Positions 32,092 to 44,105 of a DNA stretch of 64,000 bases are shown here, piece after piece. Source of the DNA: Dichomitus squalens LYAD-421 SS1 (lineage: Eukaryota > Basidiomycota > Agaricomycetes > Polyporales > Polyporaceae); contig NW_006766915.1 of assembly GCF_000275845.1 (NCBI RefSeq), positions 96,188 to 160,187 of the forward strand. Direction: 5' to 3'. Both the position numbers and the translations under genes were made by a program. The notes below the pieces were generated by a model. It was not told where the DNA came from. It made no database searches and saw only the letters and a program-made list of their open reading frames with translations. How positions within the stretch are numbered: the stretch's first letter is position 1; every line of letters begins with the position of its first letter.

Positions 32092-32956
32092 GGAGGATAT
32101 ACGGCGACTACCATCAGAGAAACGATCGATCATTCTACCCCGACCAACGCCACCGACTCTAATCCTTAAACCGCCCAATTGCACTTACCTACATATCACA
32201 GCGACGCCATCCATCACAATCGCCCACTCCTTCAATATCTCCCGTAACGTACACGCTCATTCCACTGGATCCTATACCGCGGCATCGTCGTCGTAACATA
32301 CAACGCCCATTATCGCACGCTCATTTGTAGTTTTCTCTCGTCTTCATTCTCTGGATGGATGCTGCGCTGATACGATAGGTGTCTTCCTCTCACTAACATC
32401 GCATCCTATCTCCCACCCGCTCGACATTTCCGCATATCTTCCTGGGTTACAGTCCTGACTCCCTCCCATACACTCTCACTATCCCCTGCTGGAATTGGTC
32501 GGTCGCTCCGTTCGGTCAGCTTCATCTCGGCTCGTGCTTCGTATTCCTCGTCGCTCTCTGGGCACCTCGTCATCTCCTATCACTTCTGCGTTATCGTCCT
32601 GTCCGAGGCATCCTACAGTTGTTTTGCTATCGTGTCATCATCCCTGTTGTGTGGTCCCATTATCCTCATCTCATCACACTCTCATCCTACAATTATCACT
32701 CTCCACGAGTGAACACTGATAACGCCGCGCCGGCTGCCCACGGCGCGGCGCGTACAAAGCAAGGGCGTGTGGAAAGTACTGTAGTAACTTTGTATATGAT
32801 GTATCTAATCCCATATAGACCGCGCTGCGTCGCACAATCGAACTAGACGTTGAAGCATTCCATCACCATCATCCCTGCATACCGGCGTGCGACGTCTTCG
32901 TGTGATTTGCTCCTTTCATCTAATTCCCCGCGAAGACCCAATTTACGCAGACGCCC
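32092..32956. other. intergenic, 3' region of the 29426 gene
   Basis: It is pyrimidine-rich with many TC/CAT runs and no supported gene. Confidence 0.4.
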
Positions 32957-33178
32957 ATGCGCTTCTTGCAGACACCTGGGGGGCAGCGGTACCGCTACTG
33001 CCCCCACCTCACGCGCTTCTTCGACGCGCTCCTCCCTCACGTCCTGCTGGGGCTGATCCAAGCCGCGCTGGCGGAGATGGGCGTGGAGCAGAACCCGGCC
33101 AAGGAGCTCATCCCTATGCCCGGGGAGGACGACGACGGCGAAGAGGAAGCCTTGAAGAAGAGGAAGCGGTGCCGATGA
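32957..33178 (+). CDS. small hypothetical protein or terminal exon
   Basis: I do not recognise it. The 73-codon frame starts MRFLQTPGGQRYRYCPHLTR, has a hydrophobic helix (FFDALLPHVLLGLIQAALAE) and ends in an acidic run followed by KKRKR. The block is clearly GC-rich against its flanks and reads like real protein. The ATG may not be the true start: CAG/AAG acceptors lie just upstream (near 32937 and 32952), so this could be the last exon of a longer plus-strand gene. The overlapping minus-strand frame is less protein-like. Confidence 0.38.
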   Translation: MRFLQTPGGQRYRYCPHLTRFFDALLPHVLLGLIQAALAEMGVEQNPAKELIPMPGEDDDGEEEALKKRKRCR

Positions 33179-33542
33179 TCCGGATGCAGATCGGGACTTT
33201 GTCGTGTTTCAAAGCGCGGAACGCGGGGAGTGCTCGTTGCTGTGCTGTTTCCTTCTTCAGTACTCAACAAGGCGAAGCTGATGCGCAGGCGATGGTCGAT
33301 AGGGCGACCCGCTCGAGTGGCAGGCAATGCCCGTATATAGGACATAGGAAGAGTGGCCTGTGAAGGGTCCGTCTTGTGCATATAGTCTTTGTGCTTTGTC
33401 GCCGGTGGGTTGTGCACATGTACTTTAACTTGTTCGCGTGTGAACCTTACTTGTGCTGATATAACTCGGCCGGTATGGAAAATGCATACATTCATCACCA
33501 CTTCGCTGCGCAACAGGTAACAAGCTACATATATGTGCAACC
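33179..33542. other. intergenic between facing genes
   Basis: It holds the 3' ends of the small gene at 32957 and of the minus-strand gene at 33543. Nothing else is seen. Confidence 0.4.
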
Positions 33543-34877
33543 CTACGCTTTGAGCGCCTTCGCAGCCACTTCAGTGTCCTCCTTGATGTCCTTAATGAAC
33601 TCTTCCTGCGCCGTGTGCTTCGGCGCCCAGCCCAACTCTTTCCGCAGCCTGTCTCCCTTGCTGCGTGTGTTGGCGGCGAAGAACGCCGCGTACTCCTCGC
33701 TCCCGTAGAACTTCACCTGCTCGTCTGCGGTCAGCGCGGCCGGCTCCGCCTCGCCGATCACCCCAAGCGCGACAAGGGCCTCCCCGATGACTTTGTGGAC
33801 CTCGTAAGCGGTGTGCTCGGTGGCCTCGATCCAGAAGTAGCCCTCGCGCCCGTGCGAGACCTGCGCGGAGCCGAACAGCGCCGCGTCGAACAGGCGGTAG
33901 TACGCGTCCGCGTCTGCACGGGCGACGCCCCGAGGTCGCGGTCAGCAGCAATTCGCGGGCGCGACTCGAAGTAGAGCTGTACGCACTGTCGTCGATGTGC
34001 ACGTACCCCCACGCGTTCGCGCCCTTCCCGATGATGCCCGGGCGGCCCTTCCTGGCAGCGGCCGCCGCCCATCTGGTCACGACGCCGGTGACCAGCGCGG
34101 AGATCGGGGCGGGCCCGTCGAAGAGCGGGCCGCGGGGACGTCCGTAAATGATAGCCGGGGCGATGATGAACGTCGTCGTGTACCCGTCTGCGTCCGCCTC
34201 GACCAGGAGCTTGTCGACGCGGGAGTTGATGATCGTCTTGGGAAGCTTGTCGATCGTGTCGAGGTCGTAATCGGAGGTGACGGTGGGCGAGAGGTACTCG
34301 CCAAGCGCGTTGTCGACCAGGACCGCGATGCCCCACTGTCTACGCAGAGGATGTTCAGCAGGGACGTTCGTAAGTTGTGGGCTACTGATGAGCGTACGGT
34401 GTGGAAGAAGAGGGGCTTCTTGCCCGTCTTGTCAAATCGCTGCTTGAGCCCGGCTAGGATGGCCTTCGTCGCGTCGAAAGCATTCGCGCTCGCCTGTGTG
34501 AGATGTGTATCAATACGCGTCACAAAGCTGCGCATAGATAGTGTGCGCCAGAACTCACGTTCTGGAAGACGACGTCCGCCTTCTCGCTGTACTCGGTCAG
34601 GAGGGCATCATCCTCGAGGGAGCCGAGGACGGTCTTGATACCAAGAGCTTTCTCGATCGCCTTCGCCTTAGTTTCATTGCGGACGAGGGCGGTGACCTCG
34701 AAGGTGTCTGCTTTCGGATGCGCAAGAATCGCCTGGAGGACGCTACCGCCGATGTATCCTGCGGGGGCGAACGACCATGTTCAGCACTCTCTGGGGAGGT
34801 TTCCTGAAGTGTAGATGCAGGCGAACGCCGCACGTACCCGTTGCCCCAATGTAGAAGATGGTGATCTTGGAGGACAT
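33543..34877 (-). CDS. NAD(P)-binding Rossmann-fold protein (NmrA/epimerase-like)
   Basis: The family is extended or atypical short-chain dehydrogenases that bind NAD(P), with roles from sugar epimerisation to redox sensing. The substrate here is unknown. Five minus-strand exons (34838-34877, 34559-34758, 34398-34493, 33987-34335, 33543-33913) give 351 residues in consistent phase; introns are 62-79 nt. The N-terminus carries the dinucleotide motif IGATGYIGG (GxxGxxG). VTALVR follows at the end of beta-2, then a conserved DVVFQNA block. Later parts include TIINSRVDKLL and the IIYGRP segment where the substrate pocket forms. A HIDD segment near residue 230 joins across the last intron to ADAYYRLFDAAL. 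A clear YxxxK catalytic pair is not obvious, favouring an NmrA-like, possibly non-catalytic, role. The third exon-4 acceptor (ACAG) was chosen for phase. Confidence 0.85.
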
Positions 34878-37800
34878 CTTGTTCCTTGATTATGACTGGC
34901 AACCTTGCGTCAATGTCGGGGTGATCAAATGTCGTATGTCCTCAGACATTCATCCCAGGCTGTTATATATGTCCAGACATCAAGATTCAGGTCGCTACAG
35001 CCATCTGCTGAACTTTTAGCGACAAGTACTGTCATTCAACCAATCCTGATCAAACCACAGCTGCGAGCATGCTTGTGGCCGGGGATGAGGCTTCTTGCAT
35101 TCGATGGCTGGCTTCGTGCGATTCGGGATTCATAAGGTCCGTGTATCGGGAATAGGTGGCTTCATCAGCAGACGGGATATTCTCCTTGGAAGAGGAGTCT
35201 GGACAGTGTTTGTTCCCCGACCTCGGAGAACGTTAGCAAGGGCATTAGAACACCTACTAGAGACTGTCCTCACCACTCTTAGATGTACCTGGGAGATACC
35301 GCGAAGCGAGGTTATTGCGCACAGTAGAGTCGAAGAGGTCGCTGTGACACGACTAAAGGACAACAACATTGGCACAAGTGCTGAGACAATTTCGTCAGTC
35401 AGACGCACTAGCTGGGAGGAGCAAGCATTGTTGCAGCCAATCGAGATTGCTTCGAAGATGTATACGACCAGCCACGAGATCATGCAAGATGACTTAAAAA
35501 TGGTGATATTGGTGTCCGATTTGAACCCGCGTTCGTTCAGAGGCAGTTTACGCGGAAGATTTGCGCGGCGTGGTGGAGTCTCGTTGCGGCAGTTCCGAAT
35601 TAGGATATCAGTACTTAGCATTCCGTGTAACGCGGACGGCGGGCGCTGATTACGTCTTGGATATTAGTATGACCATGCAGGAGAGTGAATGACTAAGCTG
35701 GGCTAACACGGGCCCAGTGCCTCAGGCCCCTTCAAGGATCTAACTCTGCAACTGCACGTCGTCATGCCTTGTCCAGTCCACGCTCGACCGCAGGTTCGAA
35801 GGGCCCACGAAACGCAGTAGTATATGCTCTGCAGTCTTGCTGCCAACATGTGACCAATGCCGAGAAACTCAGTCAGGTCCTTGGATAGAAGTTCTGTGGA
35901 TAGTAGAATTACATTTCCCCGATTTGCGGGACGTCGTCGTTGACTTGTGACTGCGTCACCAAAGTGCACATACACCGGACATGGCCATGTGTTATTATGG
36001 GTGAGCTACTTTACGCTCCAGCAGCTGATATCGCTCTCAGCTCTCTCAACGCTCACGCAAACTCCAACATGCCCGACCGGTCCTCCAGACCCCGTACCAA
36101 ATTGCATGCAAATTTTTACTGGGCCCAATTACAAGCGGGGGGGTCGCTTCTTCCGGATTTCCATGTGCTTCACAATACAAATTCAGCACATCATCGAAAC
36201 AGAATTGACGTAGGAATCACCCACTCTGACCTCCCCTAGTATCTCATGTTAGGCGGCGCTAGCCAACGCCGCGCACATGACCAGTGCGAGCATCGCGCAC
36301 GCTCTAGGGATCCTACTTGCCTTCCGCCACAACACCATTCTTTGGTGTGATACTGCAGAAAGGCGAAACTCAATCTCGAGTATGACTGGACCAGGGAAAA
36401 TGATACGCTCAGCGTACTTCGCGTACTCAGGGACTATCCCATCAAAGCGTCCCGTGTTAAATGCAGGTGCGGGGATAGGTGGAAGCTCATCAACTGAAGG
36501 AATGCTCCTCTCCATGGCCATGTTCAAGGCAATACACCGGAATACACAGAGAACAGAACCTGCGGGCCAAAGATCGGCCGGTACACTTACCGGCGTTTTG
36601 GAGCGGCGTATTGCGTCTCGCGGCCATCAAGTCAGTGTCCGCAGTGAGTTCCACTCCACTCTACGCCCTTGCACGAATTCCCATGCATGCTGTCTTGCTT
36701 GTTTGTCGCGGTCTACATCTGTCTCACTACCGACGCACAGCGTGTCCCGCAAACCTCGAGTATCGCATGGGTGTGAAGCCGCCGTGTGAGGATCACGTAC
36801 AAACTATTCCTTCGACGCTTCTCCGTCGAACGGTAGACCATCTACAACACAATGGGCCGAGCGAAGGCGGCGCGCGAGAGGCCACGCGCTCGTTACGGTA
36901 AGCTTCAGCGCTAGAAGCAGATGCAGCTAGTGGGATGTTACGGCGTGTTACGGCGTCCGGTATCTCTTCGTGGATCCAAGTGTGCTAATACCAGAGCAGG
37001 GGCAGTCAGCCCAGGCTGAGCCTCGGTATCTTTTTGCCAGGCCCCCCGAGCGAACGTTTCAGGAGCCTTTCGTATCCTAGTCCCACCGGGCATAGGCAGT
37101 CATTTTCGAGCCGCTGCCAAAACCGCGCTCTGAGCACTTCTGCATTGACTTCGGTCATGTAGGAATGCGCTTCTTTGACCATGGGTAAAGGGTATGGGTA
37201 CCATTTCCCAGTCTAGTATCGGTTCTCATCGGATTTTCAGGTCTTCTTTCTGCAACTCATGCCGGCCGTATCTTCAGATGTCTCGAGCAAAGGAACTCCC
37301 CGATTGAGCAGGAGCGAGCACCAATTCTCTTCACCGCTACGGGGGATCCCGTGGGCGCTGTGGAACATCCTCGCTGTCGATTCTGATACCCGGAGAATCA
37401 AAAGGAAAGCTAGTCTTGGCGCACTATGTCATTGACAGCTCCTTGAGACCGCTGATGCGACGGTGTCGTTCAAGCTTCCGCTAGTCCAATTTCGTATGCT
37501 TGGCTTGCAGTGCAGGTACGCTCGTGATCTTGCCAAATCATGATATTATGTGGTGCACGCCTTGAGGCATGCCTAACGGCATCCTATGTTTCTCTGCTTG
37601 ATGGTCATGTCCGTATGCGACTGCCCCAGAGTCGGAAAAATCCCGAATCAGGCTTCGCCGGGTGTACCACGGTTGTTCCCGTTTGCCACGCGCGTGTGCG
37701 AGTGGCGCTGCGGAGAAACCACGCAAGTCTAAACGCCTATTGACTGCGAACGCTCTCGCCCCAGGTTTGTCACCCTGCTATGTAGTAGCAAAGAGAACGA

Positions 37801-39431
37801 GCGGATTGCGACTGACCATGTCTCCCCGAAAACGTGGTCCTAGCATGCGAATCGGCCACGCGAACATTTGCACTTCGTCTTCGCGGTGTGAAGTCTCGAT
37901 GTACCGTGTTCCCCGTTGTCTGCTTGGCCTGGCCTCAACACAACATGTTTGAGACACTTCCCCACGAAGTGTGCGCCCGTTTCCTTCGGACGTAGGTGGT
38001 GGGCTCGGTGGGAAAACCTCACGAACTAGAAATAGGTGAGTATCGTCGACCTCGTGAACCGCGCCATTCTCGCCATGGCAATCAAGCGTTCCCGGAGAGG
38101 GTTTCTCGGTAGCATTGACTTGAATGGTGACCTATCCGAGCTACCATCCAGGCGGCTACCTTACAACAATTGCAGCTCGTGCAATCAAAGGTAACAGGAT
38201 CCGCAACAAAGTACTAGAAGTAGATGAGAGACATACAAATCAAGGGTGTAGAATATTGAATGCTCGCAGATTGCCTAGTCACACCTCTTTGGCAAGTGCG
38301 GCTCTTACCGTGTCCTTCCGAAACAGGCTTCACTCTTCCACCGAGCTGCGTTTCCGGCGACTCGCAGCATCCTCATCGGCTGACTCCGATGATGAGAAAG
38401 CTGCGAGTACTGCCCAGGCCTAAGGCCTAAGGTCCGAGGCCTGGTCTGCTGAATAGAGCTTCTGCTGCTGATTTGCAGGAAATGCGGTCGTACCCAGGTC
38501 AAAAACAGTCCATGCCCGAGGAAAACGGCCGAGTCGGTAATCACCGGGGACTGTTTCAAAAAATGGCTTGCTCAAAAAGGATATCGAGACGACAATGCGA
38601 GGGTGGTCGGTGCAATGATGACGGCGGGAGCACAGTCCACTCGGGCGTGCGCCCCTCAGCCTCAGCAGATACAAGTACCTTCGAAGTTCGTATTAGTGGC
38701 TGTCTAACACTACTTGTTAGGCACTACTTCCGCTTTCTCGTTTACGAAGAGCATTATTCTGCTACGGGGAAGGTAAGGTGCGAGTCCCGGTGCCACCTTC
38801 GAAGTGCTGATCGCACAACTTCGATCTTCTATATGCCCAAAATGCTCTGCAATCACAATGAATCTCACCAGCTCATTGGTGACTAGCTGGGCACTCGCGC
38901 TGTCAATTGCATACAAGACCGCTCGCTGAAGTGCCTGCGGACTACCCACCATGAGCAAGCAACTACCCTGGATGCCAGTGGCGTTACTGGAATCCCGAGA
39001 TCTAGGATGGTTGAAGACAGTCAAACAACCTTCTGCATCCACAATGCAGACCATTTGGAACTGTACACCGCGTAAGAGGCGCATATAGTCACGCAGCTTC
39101 ACCGAGGGCTTCCGCGGGCTCTACGACACCGCCACTGCCCACGACACCGCCGCGAAAGGGGCTCTTGAGAGTTCATGAGTGAGTGTTGTGTTACTTCATC
39201 TATGTCATACATGAGATACTGCTATACGCCCAGTCCCGTCTGTTCTGCGTCCAGATATGTCGTTGTACAAATTGTCAAGTATGATATATTGTGGTGATGC
39301 ATGGGCGGTAATCCTACAGTGCATGAGTTGGGGGTATCTGACTACAGATTAGAGTTGCTGCTGAAACTAACTAGGAAGACGTCAGGTGAGCGTATTGACG
39401 CACCATGCATGGAAGATCCTTACTTGTACAT
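34878..39431. other. gene-poor 4.5 kb stretch
   Basis: No gene is confirmed. Two minus-strand frames deserve mention. One is 36249-36527, whose protein-like part reads IPSVDELPPIPAPAFNTG and EYAKYAERIIF and faintly recalls the start of a fungal cytochrome P450. The other is 38710-39102 (130 codons), which is unrecognised. Neither has a convincing exon structure, so decay is likely. The rest shows only short frames. Confidence 0.35.
36249..36527 (-). other. protein-like fragment, possibly a P450 N-terminal relic
   Basis: The frame reads SIPSVDELPPIPAPAFNTGR and then a segment ending EYAKYAERIIF. The spacing is loosely like the I-P-[TS]-x-G and EGYxKYxGxxF region of polypore P450s. The heme-binding Cys motif and the I-helix were not found on this strand nearby. 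This is a weak resemblance and may be chance. Confidence 0.2.
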
Positions 39432-42400
39432 TCATCCAAACAAGCCGTTCTCCGCGCTACTGGACAAGCTGCCAAGCAGTTTGTTCAAGTGGCGTGCCAC
39501 AGCTCCAGCTCCCTCCTTCACCTTCTCCCGGTCGTCCTCTCGGACCTTCGGCAGCAACTTCGTCTCGAAACGATCGGGGTGCCACTTGCGCAAGTAGTCC
39601 TTGATCCGCTCACGCGGGGTCCTGTCCGCGGACTGGTGCGGCGAGAGGACGTACGCCTGGATCTCGATGTACGTCAACTGTTCAGGATCGTTCGGCTGCT
39701 TCAGCATTGGCCATGGGAATGAGTGCCAACTAAGTATATCGAGGGTAGGGATCCTGCTCCAGCGCTTCTCGTGCTCGTCGAACAACTTGATGACCTCTTC
39801 CTTGGTGAGCTGCCGCATAGCCTTCTGTTCGGAACGACGTTGCTGCGCCTCCTGCTCGCGCTGGAACTGCTCGAATTGTCGGCGTGCATGCTCCTCCTGA
39901 CGACGTGCCCACTCCTCCTCACTCAGGGGCGCATTGGGCGTATGGGATGCAGTAGGTCTCGATGTGCTGTGCGATGACTGGGTATACGAACTGGCACTAT
40001 AAGCGGTCTGATAGGCACCAGCCGAAGGTCTGCTGCTTGTCGTCGAGGTAGCCGTGGTCGGCTGAGGAGTAGCGGGGGATATAGGAGATTTCCAAGCACC
40101 GCGGGAGCTTGGCGTCCCTGGCGTACCGACCGGAGTCGCGCTGGAGGTTGGTGTAGCAGAAGCCCTACTCGAGGAACTGGTGTAACCGGTGGAGTTGGAC
40201 CGCCCTGACGAAGCGGAGAAGAAACTTGCAGAACTGCTGAAGCTCGAGGACGATGCCGAGCTACTACGGTCGCCTGGAGCAGACGCACTGTGGTTGAAGG
40301 ACGCGCTTGGGTTGGGTATGGGTCGAGGGGCGGACGAAGAGCTTGGAGAATAGTGCGGCCCGGGACGGCTGGTACTGGAATCAGATACACTGCCCACGCT
40401 ATCCTGCCTCCGTCGACGCTCCTCCTGTTGTTGTTGCTGCTGCTGTTGCTGCTTGATATACTCCTCCTCTGAGCGACGTAGAGCCTCCTTGAGTACTGCG
40501 TCAGACTGCTGCTTCTGCTGTTCCTCCTTCCGTCGCAAGGCATCCTCGGCGCGCCTACGGGCTTCGAGCTCCCTCTGACGCCCCTCGTTCTCCGCCTGTG
40601 CTCGCCTGTACGCCTCTTCCTGCTCCCGAATGAACGCGGCCTGTTTCCTGGCATCCTCCTCCTCGCGCTTCCTGGCGAACTCGCGCTTCCTGGCCTCTTC
40701 TTCCTCGCGTTGCCTGGCAGCGCGTTCGCGGGCCTCGCGCTCACGGTGAGCTTGGATGCGCGCGAGCTCCGCTTCTTGCTCGCGGATGAAATGAGGATCC
40801 TGGAACTGGGAGAGCTCATCGTCGGGCTCAGATTGGGCATTTTCGCGCACACGCTGCGCTTCCGCGGCTTCCGCGACACGCACCCGCGTTGCCTCTGCGT
40901 CCACCTCGCGCTGTCTTGCTTCCTCCGCCTCACATTGCTTCCGAGCCGCCTCCACTTCGCGTTGCTGTCGCGCTGCCTCTGCCGCTCTCTGCTCGGCCAT
41001 GGCCCTCTCCCATCGTTCTTCAGTCTCCCGTTGCTTCCGCCCGCCCGGCTCCCTCCGTCGTCGTGCTTCCTCCGCCTTCGGCCGCAGGACATCGGGACCT
41101 CGTCGCTGTTGCTCCTCGTCTGCCTGTTGCTGTTGTTCCTCGGTTGCGAGCTGTCGCTGCGCTTCGGCTTCGGCCTCTTTCTGCTGCTGCTCCCGAAGCT
41201 CTCGTTGTCGTTGGGCCTCGGTCTCGCGACGTCGAGCTTCTTCTCGTAGCCTCTGAGCCTCTGCCTCTCGTTGTCTCCGCGCTGCGTCCTCTTGCTGTCT
41301 CTGAGTCTCGAGTGCGGCGAGACGCTCGGCTTGTATCCGCTCGGCCTCGAGTCGAGCTTGCGCAGCCGCGGCCGCGGCGGCTTCCGCATCTCGCCTGCGA
41401 GTTTCCTCCCAAGCCTCCCTCTCTCGCGCGAACCGCTCCTCCTGTGAGCGCTGCCACTCCTCCCGTTCGCGCTTCTCCTTCTCCCTGCGCTCGCGTTCCT
41501 CCTCTCGCTTCGCCTTCTCCCGTTCCTGCCGCTCGCGCTCCTCCCTATCTCGTTTCTCCTTCTCCTTGCGCTCGCGTTCTTCCTTCTCCCGAAGCTCCTG
41601 CTCCTCCCGCTCGCGTCTCTCGCGTTCGGCCTTCTCGCGCCTCTCCTGCTCCCGACGCTCCCTTTCCTCTCTCTCTCGTCGATCCCTCTCTTCCTTCTCC
41701 CGCCTCTCGCGTTCCTCCCTCTCGCGTCTCTCGCGCTCCTCGCGCTCCTCCTTCTCCTTCTTTTCCCGTCTCTCCCGCTCCTCTCTCTCTCTCATCTCGC
41801 GCTCCTGTCTCTCCGCCTCTTCCTGCCGCCGCCGCTCCTCGGCCTCCCTCATCTGCTGTAGCGCGGCCTCGAGTTCCTCGCGCTTCCGGCGCTCCTCCTG
41901 CAGCTTCGCCTCCATCTCCCGGCGCAAGAGCTCCGCCTCACGCCGCGCGAGCTCCTCCTGTTTCTGCTGAATCTCCAGCGCCTTGAGCCGCACCTCCTCC
42001 TCCTTGCGACGCGCTTCGTCGGCCTTCCTCCTGGCCTCCTCCTCCTTCCTCCGTGCCTCCTCCTCCTTCCGCCTCGCCTCCTCTTCCTTCCTCCGGGCCT
42101 CCTCCTCGAGACGCTTGGCTTCGGCAGCCTTGCGCATGACCTCTTCACGCTCCTGATCCCGCACCAGCTTCCAAGTCAGCTGGTGCCTCTCGCGAAGCTC
42201 GGCGCGCTCGCGTAGGTGCCACAGGTCGTCGAGGTCGACCCCGTAGTCCTCCTCCGAGTCGCTGCCGGACGCGACAGACTGCTCCTCGAAGGTCGCGAGG
42301 GGACGCTGGGAGACGTCGGACGGGCCCCAGAACTCCTGCCGGGAAGAGTGGGAGCGAACGGATCGGGACCCGTTGCCGTTGGAGTTGCGCCGGCCGCTGA

Positions 42401-44105
42401 CGCTCCCTGCGGGACTGCCGGCGTATCCCCGATAGCGGGGGCTGGAGCTGAACGGCAAGTCGTAGCCGGCGAACGGCAGGACGTTCGGCGGGCTCTGGGA
42501 GCCGTGCCACGCCCCAGAGGGGGAATGTCTCCGGGGATCGTCGTCTGCGGAAGACGGGCGCGGGATCGGTCGGCTGGACGAGGCGGTAGGCACCGAGGGC
42601 GGAGACTGGGGCCCGAATAGGTGGTGAGCGGGCGGACTGGGCTGCGCGGACCACGCGTCCGTCTCGCCGGGCAGAGACCGCCTCGAGGACGGGATCGGCC
42701 TGGCGGACGCGGGTTTCTGAGGGCCGTAGCGCATGTGCTCCGGGGAGCCTTGGTCGGACGTGTTGCTGCGGCGCGCGGCGCGTATCGGGATGCCTTCGCC
42801 GTCCTCGAAGCCGTTCGTGCGGTGGCGCGCGTTCTGCGGGCTGACCTGCGCGAAGGCTTGCTGGTCTTCGGGCGGTTGCGGGGCCGGGGGAGGTCGAGCG
42901 GACGGGACTAGCACTGGCATCTGCACGCGTGGGTCGGGACGGCGGGCGTAGATGTCGTGTACCAAAGTCTGCTGGGTGAACGAGGGCTGCCTGGAGCGCT
43001 CGGGACGCTCGGGCTCCTTGCCTTTGTGCGAGGAAGTGCGATCGTCGACGGGCAACCCGAACCGGTCGCGAGGGATAGGAGCAGACTCGAAGTCAGCGAT
43101 GGGAGAGGGTCGGTCGGACGCTCGAAAGCTGCCGGCTCTCGAGACTGTCCTGCCGTGGTCGTTGGAGGGGTTCTCACGAGTGTTGGGGCTGACAGGCGAA
43201 ACAGTAGGTGCAGCAGCGTGAGCGAAGGTACGAGAGGTAGAGGTTGACGGCAGGTCGTCTCTCGTGGACGTCGGAGGAAGCCAGATGTTCTGCGGCCTGG
43301 TCTTAGATAGAGAGCTAACGCCTCCCCGGCCAATCGATCCCTGGTCGTAGGGGGAGGGAGATGCATTGGTGTTGGTAGGGTCGAAGTCCGCGAAGACTGA
43401 CGAGTTCCCGCGAGAACGGGCAGGGCGCGCACTGTAGCTTCCTGGAGTGCCTGCTATCTGCTCTGACCCACCGCTCTGGGTGCGATCTCGAGGACGCGCG
43501 TCTGGCCCGAACGGACCTCTAGCAAGCGGACGGGGTTCACGATGCGATGTGCTCGGCCCCTCTCTGGCGTCCTGCTCACCAGTCGCCCTAAGGGGCACAG
43601 CGGCGGGATCTTCGTTCGCCCTCGGTAGGGAGGCAACGGGCTCTCCATTCTCTTGATTGGAGTTCGAGACACTGGAATCTCGGCGACCCGCAGGCCCCTG
43701 CTGCCGCTCCGCCCCTCCTTTCTTAATCGTATCCCAGATCGCCTGCTGCCGCCTTTTGAACTCTTCGAATTCCTGCCCTTCGACCTCCTTGCCGAGAGCG
43801 AGCGACCGCTCGAATCGAGCGATCTTGAGCTCCTCGGTAAACTGGTCCTGTGCCAGGCGACGCACCCTGTCCATGGCGTAGTTGTAGCTCTTCATGACGT
43901 TCTCCCACTGCAGGGTGCCCTCGTGCACGCCTCGGAGCTGGGCGTCTCTGTCCTCGCGGGCCTTATCCACCATGGGCTGCAGAGTCTGCTCGATTCGCGC
44001 CCGAAGGCTCTCCTTCCACTGTGCGTCTGGTTCGACATCCTCGTCAATGTTGGGTGGGAGCGGTCCGACATTCTGCTCTGAGATGGGGGTAAGCAGCGTC
44101 GTCAT
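39432..44105 (-). CDS. 1557-residue coiled-coil protein with J-like C-terminus
   Basis: A single-exon gene. Residues 1-130 are ordered (ESLRARIEQTLQPMVDKARE, later EEFKRRQQAIWDTIKKG). Residues 130-620 are disordered Ser/Pro/Arg-rich. Residues 630-1180 form an exceptional Glu/Arg/Lys-rich coiled coil (KEEEARRKEEEARRK repeats), then a poly-Gln run and Ser-rich linker. The last 130 residues are conserved: KLFDEHEKRWSRI, SWHSFPWPML, and RIKDYLRKWHPDRFETKLLP, ending with a helix. The WHPDRF motif recalls the J-domain-like C-terminus of NFKBIL1-type proteins and occurs in fungal proteins of this shape. The canonical HPD is present within it. A role as a DnaJ-like co-chaperone or scaffold is inference. 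It heads a run of four minus-strand conserved genes. The start is the first ATG of the frame, 784 nt from the bestrophin gene end. Confidence 0.8.
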   Translation of the reverse strand: MTTLLTPISEQNVGPLPPNIDEDVEPDAQWKESLRARIEQTLQPMVDKAREDRDAQLRGVHEGTLQWENVMKSYNYAMDRVRRLAQDQFTEELKIARFERSLALGKEVEGQEFEEFKRRQQAIWDTIKKGGAERQQGPAGRRDSSVSNSNQENGEPVASLPRANEDPAAVPLRATGEQDAREGPSTSHREPRPLARGPFGPDARPRDRTQSGGSEQIAGTPGSYSARPARSRGNSSVFADFDPTNTNASPSPYDQGSIGRGGVSSLSKTRPQNIWLPPTSTRDDLPSTSTSRTFAHAAAPTVSPVSPNTRENPSNDHGRTVSRAGSFRASDRPSPIADFESAPIPRDRFGLPVDDRTSSHKGKEPERPERSRQPSFTQQTLVHDIYARRPDPRVQMPVLVPSARPPPAPQPPEDQQAFAQVSPQNARHRTNGFEDGEGIPIRAARRSNTSDQGSPEHMRYGPQKPASARPIPSSRRSLPGETDAWSAQPSPPAHHLFGPQSPPSVPTASSSRPIPRPSSADDDPRRHSPSGAWHGSQSPPNVLPFAGYDLPFSSSPRYRGYAGSPAGSVSGRRNSNGNGSRSVRSHSSRQEFWGPSDVSQRPLATFEEQSVASGSDSEEDYGVDLDDLWHLRERAELRERHQLTWKLVRDQEREEVMRKAAEAKRLEEEARRKEEEARRKEEEARRKEEEARRKADEARRKEEEVRLKALEIQQKQEELARREAELLRREMEAKLQEERRKREELEAALQQMREAEERRRQEEAERQEREMREREERERREKKEKEEREERERREREERERREKEERDRREREERERREQERREKAERERREREEQELREKEERERKEKEKRDREERERQEREKAKREEERERREKEKREREEWQRSQEERFAREREAWEETRRRDAEAAAAAAAQARLEAERIQAERLAALETQRQQEDAARRQREAEAQRLREEARRRETEAQRQRELREQQQKEAEAEAQRQLATEEQQQQADEEQQRRGPDVLRPKAEEARRRREPGGRKQRETEERWERAMAEQRAAEAARQQREVEAARKQCEAEEARQREVDAEATRVRVAEAAEAQRVRENAQSEPDDELSQFQDPHFIREQEAELARIQAHREREARERAARQREEEEARKREFARKREEEDARKQAAFIREQEEAYRRAQAENEGRQRELEARRRAEDALRRKEEQQKQQSDAVLKEALRRSEEEYIKQQQQQQQQQEERRRRQDSVGSVSDSSTSRPGPHYSPSSSSAPRPIPNPSASFNHSASAPGDRSSSASSSSFSSSASFFSASSGRSNSTGYTSSSSRASATPTSSATPVGTPGTPSSRGAWKSPISPATPQPTTATSTTSSRPSAGAYQTAYSASSYTQSSHSTSRPTASHTPNAPLSEEEWARRQEEHARRQFEQFQREQEAQQRRSEQKAMRQLTKEEVIKLFDEHEKRWSRIPTLDILSWHSFPWPMLKQPNDPEQLTYIEIQAYVLSPHQSADRTPRERIKDYLRKWHPDRFETKLLPKVREDDREKVKEGAGAVARHLNKLLGSLSSSAENGLFG

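Noticed and set aside
33592..34638. Several 150-210 codon frames on both strands over the NmrA-like gene
   Set aside because: They are shadow frames; the spliced minus-strand model carries the Rossmann motif and keeps phase over five exons.
39923..41986. 488-codon minus-strand frame and 365-codon plus-strand frame inside the coiled-coil gene
   Set aside because: Off-frame readings of the repetitive E/R/K codons; the 1557-codon frame contains the conserved ends and explains the region.
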